NCBI GenBank assembly: GCA_937872175.1
Contig: CALMPI010000026.1
Location: 1 to 48,604 of the forward strand
Direction of reading: 5' to 3'
Source of the DNA: an uncultured Flavobacteriales bacterium
Lineage (GTDB): Bacteria; Bacteroidota; Bacteroidia; Flavobacteriales_F; PHOS-HE28
Length of the DNA stretch: 48,604 bases
The translations under genes were made by a program, and so were the position numbers. Below the pieces are notes generated by a model. The model saw nothing but the letters and a program-made list of their open reading frames with translations, did not search any database and had not been told where the DNA came from. Shown here piece after piece: positions 40,864-48,604 of this stretch (within the stretch, counting starts at the first letter, position 1; every line of letters starts with the position of its first letter).

Positions 40864-43270
40864 GCACCGTGGCGGTGGCGGCGTGGCCGGCCTCGTCGCG
40901 AGCGTGGAGCATGTAGAGGCCACCGCCCAGGCCGCTGCGGTCCAGCACCACGGTGGTCGACCGGCGCTGCAGGCGGCGCACCTCGCGGCCCGAGGCATCC
41001 ACGAGCACCAGCTCCACCCGGCCTTGGAACGACCCATCGAGCAGGATGGTGGCCGTGCTGCTCACCGGGTTGGGCACCACGGTGATGGCGGGCGGCGCGG
41101 AGGCCGCGAGCTCCTCCACCCCCACCGTCCCGAAGGTGAGCGTGTTCAGCACCGTGTTGGTGATGATGGGCGCGTTCTGGTCGAAGTAGATGGCGGCCGT
41201 GTTGTGCACGGTGGCCCCTTCGGCCGATCCGCTGTGATGGTCGATGCTGAACGTGAAATAGCCCTGGCTGCCGATCGGGTCGCTCGCGCTGTCCGGCAGC
41301 TGGATGTCGGGGTAGGTCACCACCAGCAGGCCGTCATCGCTCAGGGCCACCGTGTGCACATGGCTGGAACCCAGCACGCGCAGCGAGGAGAGGTCAAGGT
41401 CCTGATCGAGGGTGTCCACCAGCACCACCAGTCCGGCCGGGATGTTGCCCGTGTTCTGGAAGCGGATGGTGTACACCAGGGTGCTGCCCATGTCCGTGAG
41501 GTGCTCCGGTCCCGTGCCACGGGGAAGGACCTGCTTGTCGTTGGGGTCCACCGCGCAGCCCACTTCGCTGTCCACCGTGGCCGAGGACGGATGGGCCACG
41601 CCGTTCACCAAGGCCACCACGGCGAGGGAATCATCGAGCTGCTCGCCCACATGGTTCTCGTCCGGCATCACCACCAGCACCTGGATCTGGCGGGTGTGGG
41701 TGGCGGGCACGTTCACGAAGGTCCACTGGGGCACCCCGTTCACCACGACGTCGGGGGCGGGGACGGCCCCGGCGAAGGTGCTCAGCGGGTCCAGGTGCAG
41801 GGCGGCCGTGACATCGGCGGTCAGCGTACCGGTGTTCGACACCGTGATCCAGTACGGCACCACTTCATTGCAGCGGATGTCGCCCGGCGTCAGCCCAGGG
41901 CCCAGGGCCACCACGTCCTGATCGGCATGCAGGCCGAAGTCGCGCTCCAGCGCCGTGTTGTTCTGGGCGGTCACCGTCACGTTGTAGAGGTCGGGCGTGG
42001 TGTTGGTCCAGCCGGTGACGGGCGGCAGCCACACCGCGTAGGGGCCGGGGATCACGTTGAAGCTGTACATGCCGCTGTGGTTGGTGAAGGTGGCCGGCAC
42101 ATCGGTGGCCTCCACGCGGATGTTGTACAGCCCGTGATCGCTGCCGTTGAAGATGCCGTCGGCGTTCACGTCGTTGAACACGCGGCCCACGATGCTGTTG
42201 CCCGCGATGGCCAGGTTGTCGAAGTACACCACGCGGTACTGGGTCACCGAGGCGGTGAACAGCTCGGCATCACCGTCGCCGTCCACATCACCGGCCACCA
42301 GCAGGTGGGGATCGACGATCCCGGTGGCGATCACCTGGCGGGGGCCGAAGGTGCCCTGGCCATCGAGGTGCTCGTACCAGGCCAGCTCATCGAGGGTGTT
42401 GGAGGCCACGGCCACGTCCAGGTCACCGTCGAGGTCGAGGTCCTGGACCAGCACACGGTCGCTCACCGCCGAGGCGGCGCTCAGGGGCTGGGGCGGGCCG
42501 AAGCCGTTGGGCAGGCCGCGCTGCCACTGCAGCTGCTGGTCGGGGGCGCTGGCCATCACCAGGTCCACGAGGCCGTCGTTGTCCAGGTCGCGCGGGGCTC
42601 CGATGCCCACGGCACCGAGCACGGCGGGCGAAGCGAAGGAGGCGCCACCGAGGTTCTCGCACCAGCGGAGCTCGTGCGTCAGCGGGTCGTTCCACACCAC
42701 GTCCAGGTCGCCGTCCGCATCGCGGTCGAAGGCCTCGGCGCGTTCGGCCGACACCGGGCCGGCGACGATGCCGCCCAGGTTGAACTGGCCCAGCCCGGTG
42801 GTGTTCTCCATCCAGCGCAGCTGGCCGGTGGTGGTGGTGATCAGCAGGTCCATGTCGCCATCGCCGTCCAGGTCTCCTGAAGCGATCGCCAACGCGGTGG
42901 GGCCGTTGCCCACCACCTCTGCGGGACCGAGGCCGAAGGTGCCCACGTTGCGGTACCAGGTGATCGTATTGCCCTGCTCGTCGCAGCCCACGATGTCGAT
43001 CCATCCGTCGCCGTCCACATCGGTGGCATGGCCCACCACGTCGGTGGTGTTCCAGCTCTGCGCCGGGCCGAAGGACTGACCCAGGTTCACGTGCACCACG
43101 AGGCCGTTGCGGCTGCCGATGAGGAGGTCGCGCGCACCGTCGTTGGTGAGGTCCACGAGCTCCAGGCTCTGCGGGCCCTCCACCGTGAACTCATGTCCGC
43201 CACCGAACTGCGCGAAGGCAGGCAGGCTTGCGATGCTGATCACGAGGAGAAGAGGACGGGGCGCGTTCAT
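40850..43270 (-). CDS. Large secreted FG-GAP/VCBS-repeat protein with DUF7619-like region and T9SS C-terminus
   Basis: The 806-residue protein has a signal peptide (RPLLLVISIASLPAFAQ), about seven FG-GAP/VCBS blades in residues 25-370 with calcium-binding DxDGDGD-like loops (e.g. DVDGDGWIDIVG, DLDGDGDMDLLI, DLDLDGDLDVAV), an SdrD-like region (NDVNADGIFNGSDHG), a DUF7619-type stretch starting VDPNDKQVLPRGTGPEHL, and a C-terminal T9SS sorting domain (VVPNPVSSTATILLDG ... GGGLYMLHARDE). A surface adhesin or structural protein is likely; ligand unknown. The start at 43270 opens the signal peptide. Confidence 0.93.
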   Translation of the reverse strand: MNAPRPLLLVISIASLPAFAQFGGGHEFTVEGPQSLELVDLTNDGARDLLIGSRNGLVVHVNLGQSFGPAQSWNTTDVVGHATDVDGDGWIDIVGCDEQGNTITWYRNVGTFGLGPAEVVGNGPTALAIASGDLDGDGDMDLLITTTTGQLRWMENTTGLGQFNLGGIVAGPVSAERAEAFDRDADGDLDVVWNDPLTHELRWCENLGGASFASPAVLGAVGIGAPRDLDNDGLVDLVMASAPDQQLQWQRGLPNGFGPPQPLSAASAVSDRVLVQDLDLDGDLDVAVASNTLDELAWYEHLDGQGTFGPRQVIATGIVDPHLLVAGDVDGDGDAELFTASVTQYRVVYFDNLAIAGNSIVGRVFNDVNADGIFNGSDHGLYNIRVEATDVPATFTNHSGMYSFNVIPGPYAVWLPPVTGWTNTTPDLYNVTVTAQNNTALERDFGLHADQDVVALGPGLTPGDIRCNEVVPYWITVSNTGTLTADVTAALHLDPLSTFAGAVPAPDVVVNGVPQWTFVNVPATHTRQIQVLVVMPDENHVGEQLDDSLAVVALVNGVAHPSSATVDSEVGCAVDPNDKQVLPRGTGPEHLTDMGSTLVYTIRFQNTGNIPAGLVVLVDTLDQDLDLSSLRVLGSSHVHTVALSDDGLLVVTYPDIQLPDSASDPIGSQGYFTFSIDHHSGSAEGATVHNTAAIYFDQNAPIITNTVLNTLTFGTVGVEELAASAPPAITVVPNPVSSTATILLDGSFQGRVELVLVDASGREVRRLQRRSTTVVLDRSGLGGGLYMLHARDEAGHAATATVLIER

Positions 43271-43432
43271 GTTCGTCGAGCTTTGCGCGGCTGTTACGCA
43301 GGCACCCTTCGATGAGTTACGTCGGAGCATCGACCGGGAACACCCTGGATCGGACCGGAAGGCTTGACAGCGGCGGCAGGCGCGAAAGGACCGGTCGTAT
43401 GGCCCGGGGGCGGGCGGGCGGTCCATCCGCCG

Positions 43433-43440
43433 CATCTTTG
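43433..43440 (+). promoter_or_regulatory. -7-like box CATCTTTG before batA
   Basis: CATCTTTG is one base off TAnnTTTG and lies 8 nt before the ATG at 43449. Confidence 0.45.
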
Positions 43441-43448
43441 CGCACCGG

Positions 43449-45488
43449 ATGACCTTCCTGAACCCTTCCTTCCTGTGGGCGCTCACCGCCCTGGCCATCC
43501 CGGTCCTCATCCACCTGTTCCAACTGCGGCGCTTCAAGCGCATCGACTTCACGCACGTCCGGTTGTTGGAGGAGGTCACCCGTCGCACCCGGAGCATGAA
43601 GAAGGTGCGTCACTGGGTCGTGCTCGCGGTGCGGTGCGCCGCCCTCGCCGCCCTGGTCCTGGCCTTCGCCCAGCCGGTGCTCCGCGGGTCGGGCACCGGC
43701 GCCGTGGCGGGCCGCCAGGCCGTGAGCGTGTTCGTGGACGACAGCTACAGCATGGACGGCCAGAACGCCGGCGGCCGCCTGCTCGACCAGGCCCGCAAGG
43801 CCGCCAGCGAGATCATCGGCGCCCAGGCCGCCACGGACCGGTTCCAGGTGCTCACCAACCGGTACGAAGCGCGGCAGCAGGTGCTGGTGGGCCGCGATGA
43901 TGCCCTGGAGGCCGTGTCGCGCGTGGAGGCCGGACCGTTCGCCCGGCCCCTGTCCCAGGTGCTGGCCCGCCAGCGCGAGGCCTTGGTGCGGAGCGATGAA
44001 CAGGGGCGCCGCAGGATCCTCCTCACCGACCTGCAACGCCATGCGGTGGACCTCGATGAATGGACGAACGACACCCTGATGCCCGTGCTCATCGTGCCCT
44101 TCCAACCCGGCGAAGCGGCCGACCTCAGCATCGATTCGGCGTGGTTCGAGGGCCCGGTGCGCCGCGCCGGCCGGCCCGAAGTGCTGCATCTGCGCATCAC
44201 GAACCACGGCATGACCGACCTCACCGACATCCCGGTGCGCCTGACGGTGGACGGCACCGTGCGGGCCCTGGGCACCTTCGCCGTCCGTGCGACCTCCGCC
44301 GTGGACACCGTGCTCCGCTTCACGCAACTGGGCGCCGGACCGCACTGGGGGGAGCTCGGCATCCAGGACCCGCCCATCGTGTTCGACGATGTGCTGCCCA
44401 TCGCCTGGTCGGTGGTGGACCGCATCCGCGTCCTGCTCATCGGCGGTGCGCTGCCCGACGGCGACAAGGCCCTGCAGGCCGTGTTCCGCAGCGACAGCAG
44501 CTACGTGGTCACCACCGTCGACCTGCGCGCGGTGGAACCGGCCCAGGTGGAGGAGGCCGACCTGGTGGTGCTGAACGGCACGCCCACGATCCCTGGAGGA
44601 TTGGCCCAGCAACTGCGCGAGCGCGTGGTCGCCGGGGCTTCCGTGGCCTTGTTCCCGCCCGCGGAGCCGCCGGTGGCGGACCACAACGCCCTGCTCACCG
44701 CGCTGGGCGCCGGATCCTTCGGCGCCCGTGACACCACCGCGCTCGCAGTGGACCGCATCGACCTCGACCTGCCCTTCTATCGCGAAGTGTTCACCCACCT
44801 GCCGCGCAATGTGGACCTGCCTGCGGTGCGTCTTCGGTATGCCTTGCGCACCCCTCCGGGCACCACCGCCCTTCTTCGTACGGTGGACGGACAGCCGTAC
44901 CTGGCCCTTTCCTCCTCGGGCGACGGCCGCGTGCTGGTGGGCGCCTCACCCCTCACCGACGCCGGTGGTGGGCTCATCCGCCATGCCTTGTTCGTCACCA
45001 CCCTGTTGCGCATGGCCGAGACCAGCCGCGGTTCGGGACCGCTGTACCAGGTGCTGGGGGCCGAACGGCAGGTTCCGCTGCCCGGCGTGCCGCCCGCCGG
45101 CGAGGCCGGGTTCACCCTCTGGGGGCCCGAAGGGCGTTCGTGGGTGGCGGAGACGCGCCGCGGTACCAGGGGCACCGAACTGATGCTCGGGGGCGACGAC
45201 CTGCAGGCCGGGCCGTACGCGGTGACACAAGGCACGGACACCGTGGCCATGCTCGCTCTGGTGAACGACCGGGCCGAGGCCTCGCGCGACATGATGCCCG
45301 TGGAGGAGCTGCGCGAGCAGCTCGCCCAGCGCGGGCTCACCGCATACCGCGTGCTGGACGCCCCGCAAGCGGGCACCGTGCTAAGTTTGAACGAGGTGGA
45401 CGGAGGCACCAAGCTATGGCCGTGGTTCATCGCGCTGGTCCTGCTCCTCCTCGCCGTGGAGACCATCCTGATCCGAACGAACCCATGA
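43449..45488 (+). CDS. BatA-type aerotolerance protein (N-terminal double-TM plus VWA)
   Basis: The 679-residue protein starts MTFLNPSFLWALTALAIPVL, the BatA N-terminal membrane motif, with a second segment (VVLAVRCAALAALVLAFAQP), followed by a von Willebrand A-like domain whose MIDAS reads FVDDSYSMDG (DxSxS). A third membrane helix (LWPWFIALVLLLLAVETIL) ends the protein. In Bacteroides the bat locus aids oxygen tolerance; similar proteins sit with MoxR ATPases. Here it stands alone but its stop overlaps the start of a dihydroorotase-like gene (ATGA). Confidence 0.92.
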   Translation: MTFLNPSFLWALTALAIPVLIHLFQLRRFKRIDFTHVRLLEEVTRRTRSMKKVRHWVVLAVRCAALAALVLAFAQPVLRGSGTGAVAGRQAVSVFVDDSYSMDGQNAGGRLLDQARKAASEIIGAQAATDRFQVLTNRYEARQQVLVGRDDALEAVSRVEAGPFARPLSQVLARQREALVRSDEQGRRRILLTDLQRHAVDLDEWTNDTLMPVLIVPFQPGEAADLSIDSAWFEGPVRRAGRPEVLHLRITNHGMTDLTDIPVRLTVDGTVRALGTFAVRATSAVDTVLRFTQLGAGPHWGELGIQDPPIVFDDVLPIAWSVVDRIRVLLIGGALPDGDKALQAVFRSDSSYVVTTVDLRAVEPAQVEEADLVVLNGTPTIPGGLAQQLRERVVAGASVALFPPAEPPVADHNALLTALGAGSFGARDTTALAVDRIDLDLPFYREVFTHLPRNVDLPAVRLRYALRTPPGTTALLRTVDGQPYLALSSSGDGRVLVGASPLTDAGGGLIRHALFVTTLLRMAETSRGSGPLYQVLGAERQVPLPGVPPAGEAGFTLWGPEGRSWVAETRRGTRGTELMLGGDDLQAGPYAVTQGTDTVAMLALVNDRAEASRDMMPVEELREQLAQRGLTAYRVLDAPQAGTVLSLNEVDGGTKLWPWFIALVLLLLAVETILIRTNP

Positions 45489-46777
45489 GCCGACTGCTGC
45501 TTCGCCAGGTGCACGTCATCGATCCCGGAGGGCCCGCCCATGGGCAGGATGTGGATGTGCTCGTGGAGGACGGCCGCGTGACCCGCATCGGGCAGCGGTT
45601 GGCGAAGGGCGATGCGCAAGAGCTGCGGCGCCCCGGCATGCACGCCTCACCCGGATGGATCGACCTGCGCGCCCACTTCCGTGAACCCGGTGATGAGCCC
45701 AAGGAGGGTGTGCTCAACGGACTGGAGGCCGCCGCCGCCGGTGGCTTCACCGCGGTGGCGGTGCTGCCCAGCACGCGGCCGGTGATCGACGACAGCAGCC
45801 GGGTGGAACACCTGCTGCGCAAGGCCGAGGGCCACCTCGTGCGCCTGATGCCGCTGGGTGCGCTGAGCAAAGGCCTGCTGGGGCAGCAGCTCGCCGAGCT
45901 CTACGACATGCACCGGGCCGGCGCGGTGGCCTTCACCGACGACCAGGAGCCGCTGCGCAACCCGAGGCTGCTCCTCCTGGCCCTGCAATACGCCCGTGTC
46001 TTCGGCGGCACGGTGATCACCTTCCCGCAGGACCCCGACCTGCTGGGCCAGGGGCAGATGCACGAGGGGCCGTTGAGCGCACGGCTGGGCATGCGCGGCA
46101 TGCCTCCGCTGGCCGAACAGGTGCGCCTGGCCCGCGACATCGCCCTGCTGGAATACGCCGCATCGCGCCTGCATGCCGCCACCATCAGCACCGCCGAAGG
46201 CGTGGCCCTGGTGCGGGCGGCCAAGGCGAAGGGGCTGGCGATCACCGCCTCGGTGGCGGCGCACCACCTGCTGCTGGACGATGGGTGCCTGCGCGGCTTC
46301 GACACCGTGTACAAGGTGATGCCGCCCCTGCGCGATGCCGCCACCATCGAGGCCCTGCGCGAAGGCGTGAAGGACGGCACCATCGACACGATCGTCAGCG
46401 ACCACCGTCCGGAGGACATCGAGCACAAGAAGGTGGAGTTCGGGCAGGCCGCGTTCGGCATGGGCGGCATCGAGACCGCCTTCGCGGTGGCCAACACCGC
46501 CCTGAAGGGCCACATGAGCCTGCGGCGCATCATCGAACGGTTCACCCACGGCCCGCGCAAGGCGCTCGGACTGCCGGTGCAGCACATGGCGGAAGGCACG
46601 GCGGCCGACCTCACGCTCTTCGATCCGGAACTGAGCTGGACCTACGAAAAGGCCGGCGCGGTAAGCCGGGCGGACAACTCGCCCTTCTTCGGTCAACAGC
46701 TCACCGGACGGCCGCTCGGCGTCGTGCGGGGCGGGCGGCACCGCTGGAGCCCCGTGCTTCAGGAGGCCGCCGTCTAG
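45485..46777 (+). CDS. Dihydroorotase-like amidohydrolase lacking metal ligands
   Basis: The 430-residue protein aligns along its length with dihydroorotase (PyrC, class I), which closes carbamoyl-aspartate in pyrimidine synthesis. The landmark D-x-H-x-H motif reads DLRAHFREPG (D60, R62, H64): the first histidine is arginine. The HxED-type ligand region reads ITFPQDPDL without a histidine. Later features remain: SVAAHHLLLDD (His), DTIVSDHRPEDIEHK (catalytic Asp) and FGMGGIETA. I infer a non-catalytic or altered member, as is usual for one Bacteroidota dihydroorotase group. It is coupled to batA by a 4-bp overlap and shares CTAG with the convergent lipoprotein stop. Confidence 0.88.
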   Translation: MSRLLLRQVHVIDPGGPAHGQDVDVLVEDGRVTRIGQRLAKGDAQELRRPGMHASPGWIDLRAHFREPGDEPKEGVLNGLEAAAAGGFTAVAVLPSTRPVIDDSSRVEHLLRKAEGHLVRLMPLGALSKGLLGQQLAELYDMHRAGAVAFTDDQEPLRNPRLLLLALQYARVFGGTVITFPQDPDLLGQGQMHEGPLSARLGMRGMPPLAEQVRLARDIALLEYAASRLHAATISTAEGVALVRAAKAKGLAITASVAAHHLLLDDGCLRGFDTVYKVMPPLRDAATIEALREGVKDGTIDTIVSDHRPEDIEHKKVEFGQAAFGMGGIETAFAVANTALKGHMSLRRIIERFTHGPRKALGLPVQHMAEGTAADLTLFDPELSWTYEKAGAVSRADNSPFFGQQLTGRPLGVVRGGRHRWSPVLQEAAV

Positions 46778-47349
46778 GAAGCCTTGCCCGCCGCCGCGTC
46801 GATGCTGTCGTTCATGCGTCGGAAGCGCTCGATCAGCTCCTCGTCCGTGTACTGCAGGTTCTGGATCATGGCCCTCGCGTCCTGGGCGAAGCGATGGTCC
46901 GGGAAGCGGTTGATCACCTCTTCGTAGGCCGTCTTGGCGCGGCCCTTCTCCTTCAGGTCGGCATCGATGGTGAAGGCCCGCAGGTAATAGGTGTCGGCCA
47001 GCCGGCCCCACTTCGGGTATTCCTTGATGATGCGGTCGTACAGCAGCACGGCGTCCTGCGGCTGGCCCAGGCCCTTGCTCATGCCCGCGGCGCGGAAGAG
47101 GTACTCCGGCGCCATGCTGTCCGTGGGAAAGGCCTTCGCGTAGGCCTTGTACACGTCGAGCAGTGCCTGCGCACCCCGCCGGTCGAACACGGTCTTCGCG
47201 AAGAGCGTGTCCTCCATGGTCCGGATCCGCGCGCCCATCTCGGGGGCGGGTAACTGCGTGGGGGCGTCGGTGGCGGGTGCGTCGGACGCACCGCCGCCGC
47301 AGGCGGTGATCAGCAGGGCCAGCAGGCCGGGGAGTAAGATGGTCCTCAT
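46774..47349 (-). CDS. TPR-containing lipoprotein
   Basis: The 191-residue protein has a lipobox LLALLITAC (lipid cysteine C17), a Pro/Thr-rich linker, and about three tetratricopeptide-type helical pairs (AQALLDVYKAYAKAFPTDSM, DAVLLYDRIIKEYPKWGRLA, KTAYEEVINRFPDHRFAQDA). The pattern resembles BamD/YbgF-type outer-membrane lipoproteins that scaffold other proteins. It overlaps def by 4 bp (ATGA) and its stop shares the CTAG at 46774-46777 with the convergent dihydroorotase-like gene. Confidence 0.85.
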   Translation of the reverse strand: MRTILLPGLLALLITACGGGASDAPATDAPTQLPAPEMGARIRTMEDTLFAKTVFDRRGAQALLDVYKAYAKAFPTDSMAPEYLFRAAGMSKGLGQPQDAVLLYDRIIKEYPKWGRLADTYYLRAFTIDADLKEKGRAKTAYEEVINRFPDHRFAQDARAMIQNLQYTDEELIERFRRMNDSIDAAAGKAS

Positions 47350-47939
47350 CGGGTGGTCTTCAAGGGGGGGAAGCGCATCTTGTACTTGGCGTCGGTGCGC
47401 CCGCGCGAGATGTCGCGCAGCCTGCCCTGCAGCAGCTTGCGCCGCAGCGGGGCCAGGTGATCGGTGAACAGGACGCCGTCCAGGTGGTCGTGCTCGTGCT
47501 GGATCACCCGGGCCGCGAAGCCCTCGAAGGTCTCCTCGTGGTCCTTGAAGGCCTCGTCCTGGTACTGCAGCACGATCCGCGGCTGGCGCGACACCTCCTC
47601 GCGGATGCCGGGGATGCTGAGGCAACCTTCCTCGAAGGGCCACTCCTCCCCTTCCTCCTCCACGATGTAGGGGTTGATGAAGACCTTCTTGAAGCCGATC
47701 AGGTGCGCGTGCTCGGGGTCGGGCTTGCCGTCCTCGTCCTCCGCGAACGGTGAGGCGTCGACGATGAAGAGGCGGACGCTGTGGCCCACCTGCGGAGCGG
47801 CGAGGCCCACGCCGTTGGCCGCGTACATGGTCTCGAACATGTCCGCGATCAACTGCTCAAGGCCGGGATGCCCGGGCTCGATGTCCTGGGCCACCTTCTT
47901 CAGGACGGGGTCGCCGTAGGCGCGGATGGGAAGGATCAT
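47346..47939 (-). CDS. def: Peptide deformylase
   Basis: The 197-residue enzyme removes the formyl group from nascent N-termini. Motifs: GVGLAAPQVG (residues 43-52), EEGCLSIPGI with metal-ligand C106, and QHEHDHLDG with ligands H148 and H152 and the catalytic E149. The length fits Bacteroidota def. A TATTTTCG box lies 7 nt upstream of the ATG. It lies downstream of ruvX on the same strand and overlaps the TPR lipoprotein by 4 bp. Confidence 0.96.
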   Translation of the reverse strand: MILPIRAYGDPVLKKVAQDIEPGHPGLEQLIADMFETMYAANGVGLAAPQVGHSVRLFIVDASPFAEDEDGKPDPEHAHLIGFKKVFINPYIVEEEGEEWPFEEGCLSIPGIREEVSRQPRIVLQYQDEAFKDHEETFEGFAARVIQHEHDHLDGVLFTDHLAPLRRKLLQGRLRDISRGRTDAKYKMRFPPLKTTR

Positions 47940-47946
47940 CGGGGCG

Positions 47947-47954
47947 CGAAAATA
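47947..47954 (-). promoter_or_regulatory. -7 box TATTTTCG before def
   Basis: On the minus strand TATTTTCG matches TAnnTTnG, 7 nt before the ATG at 47939, in the 60-bp gap after ruvX. Confidence 0.6.
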
Positions 47955-47999
47955 CGGCGCGTCAACGGGTGGTGCACGCGGCCGGAAGGTCCCCCGCCG

Positions 48000-48419
48000 T
48001 CAGCGTCCGGGGTTCCGGTTCATCCAGTCCTGCAACAGGATGGTGGCGCTGATGCGGTCCAGCTGCCCCTTGTCGCGCCGGGCCATGCGCCCTTTTCCGC
48101 TGGCCAGCAGGGTGCGTTCGGCGAGCACGCTGGTGAAGCGTTCATCCACCACCTCCACGAAACAGGCCGGATGGGCCTTGCGCAGCGCCTCCACCACGGC
48201 GATCGCGGGAGCGGTGCCGTCGGTGACGCTGCCGTCCAACCCGCGCGGAACGCCCACTACGAAGCCGTCCACCGCTTCCTTCGCCAGGTAGCGCTGCAGG
48301 TAGACCGGGAGCTCGGCCGTGTCCACGGTGTCCAACGCGCTCGCGATGATGCGCATCGGATCGGTGACAGCGATCCCGCAACGCTTCGCTCCTGGATCGA
48401 TGGCCATCACGCGTCCCAT
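48000..48419 (-). CDS. ruvX: RuvX/YqgF-type Holliday-junction resolvase-like nuclease
   Basis: The 139-residue protein has the RNase H-like YqgF pattern: VMAIDPGAKRCGIAVTD (first catalytic Asp), VVGVPRGLDGSVTDG, a glutamate-aspartate in EVVDERFTSVLAE, and the final aspartate in RISATILLQDWM. It is essential in many bacteria and processes rRNA or DNA junctions. The start at 48419 (MGRVMAIDPG) is chosen because a -7-like box lies 4 nt upstream; an in-frame ATG at 48479 would read into the tandem repeat. Confidence 0.92.
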   Translation of the reverse strand: MGRVMAIDPGAKRCGIAVTDPMRIIASALDTVDTAELPVYLQRYLAKEAVDGFVVGVPRGLDGSVTDGTAPAIAVVEALRKAHPACFVEVVDERFTSVLAERTLLASGKGRMARRDKGQLDRISATILLQDWMNRNPGR

Positions 48420-48423
48420 GGGG

Positions 48424-48431
48424 CGAAGATC
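48424..48431 (-). promoter_or_regulatory. Degenerate -7 box GATCTTCG before ruvX
   Basis: On the minus strand GATCTTCG is a TAnnTTnG variant ending 4 nt before the ATG at 48419. The region further upstream is the 38-bp tandem repeat, so the -33 element and any operators would lie in or beside it. Confidence 0.35.
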
Positions 48432-48466
48432 GGGAATGAGTGTGGAGCTCCCCTGCCTCAAAAGCC

Positions 48467-48604
48467 CACCCTCCCGCAACAGTGGACAGTGCTCCCCACA
48501 AGCTCACCCTCCCGCAACAGTGGACAGTGCTCCCCGCAAGCTCACCCTCCCGCAACAGTGGACAGTGCTCCCCGCCAACTCACCCTCCCGCAACAGTGGA
48601 CAGT
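48467..48604. repeat. 38-bp-period tandem repeat (at least 3.6 copies, runs off the right edge)
   Basis: Units begin at 48467, 48505, 48543 and 48581, exactly 38 bp apart, each starting caccctcccgcaacagtgga and then cagtgctccc. Copies are identical except in the last 8 or so bases (cacaagct, cgcaagct, cgccaact). The fourth unit is cut at base 24 by the window end. A 38-bp period is not a multiple of three and no unique spacers occur, so it is a non-coding minisatellite and not CRISPR. Confidence 0.9.

Noticed and set aside
48467..48604. CRISPR array
   Set aside because: Units are 38 bp end to end, with only a few changed bases and no 30-40 bp unique spacers; no cas genes in the window.

Overview
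The window is a GC-rich (by eye well over 60% G+C), gene-dense bacterial chromosome segment, and the content points to the phylum Bacteroidota, probably a high-GC lineage near Flavobacteriales. The reasons are: several secreted proteins ending in type IX secretion (T9SS) type A sorting domains; Bacteroidota-typical families (DUF4294, TIGR02757/DUF2400, a BatA-type aerotolerance protein, a degenerate dihydroorotase, bifunctional Nnr); almost no Shine-Dalgarno sequences; and a recurring Bacteroidota-type -7 promoter box (TAnnTTnG) placed 4-20 nt in front of many start codons. I see no transposase, phage gene, tRNA, rRNA or CRISPR array.

Left part (1-9.8 kb): the end of an unidentified gene, then a transaldolase fused to a KdsD-like CBS pair and a KdsC-like HAD phosphatase, which look like a dedicated sugar-phosphate module. 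A minus-strand run of six overlapping genes follows (MORN-repeat protein, mnmA, lipoprotein, T9SS subtilase, aat, DUF2141), then two plus-strand glycosyltransferases (GT9 with a cysteine-rich N-terminus, and GT4).

Middle part (9.8-25.5 kb): two translationally coupled L,D-transpeptidases; a polytopic DUF6056 protein and an undecaprenyl-phosphate-type GT2; the 4.5S SRP RNA; an SDR, a small transaldolase and a TsaC-like protein; a convergent 324-bp gap with a 30-bp perfect palindrome; nnr; an outer-membrane protein; pcm; an oxidoreductase-lipoprotein-sugar transferase operon; hbd and a GNAT.

Right part (25.5-48.6 kb): DUF4294; accC preceded by and overlapping a RelE/ParE-type toxin-antitoxin pair; a MORN protein; a hydrolase; a Kef-type antiporter; sucC; an MscS channel; a LolD-like ATPase; SGNH hydrolase, DUF4412 and YdeI-like genes in a coupled row; three T9SS-type secreted proteins and a TIGR02757 gene; batA coupled to a dihydroorotase-like protein; a TPR lipoprotein, def and ruvX; and, at the right edge, a 38-bp-period tandem repeat that runs off the window.

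Most of the window is core metabolism, translation and cell-envelope functions. Genes are packed so tightly that stops and starts commonly overlap by 4 bp (ATGA/GTGA) and convergent genes share their ends. The points most worth following are the transaldolase-CBS/HAD pair, the toxin-antitoxin pair coupled to accC, the palindrome-bearing gap near 17.3 kb, the dihydroorotase-like protein with missing metal ligands, and the edge tandem repeat.
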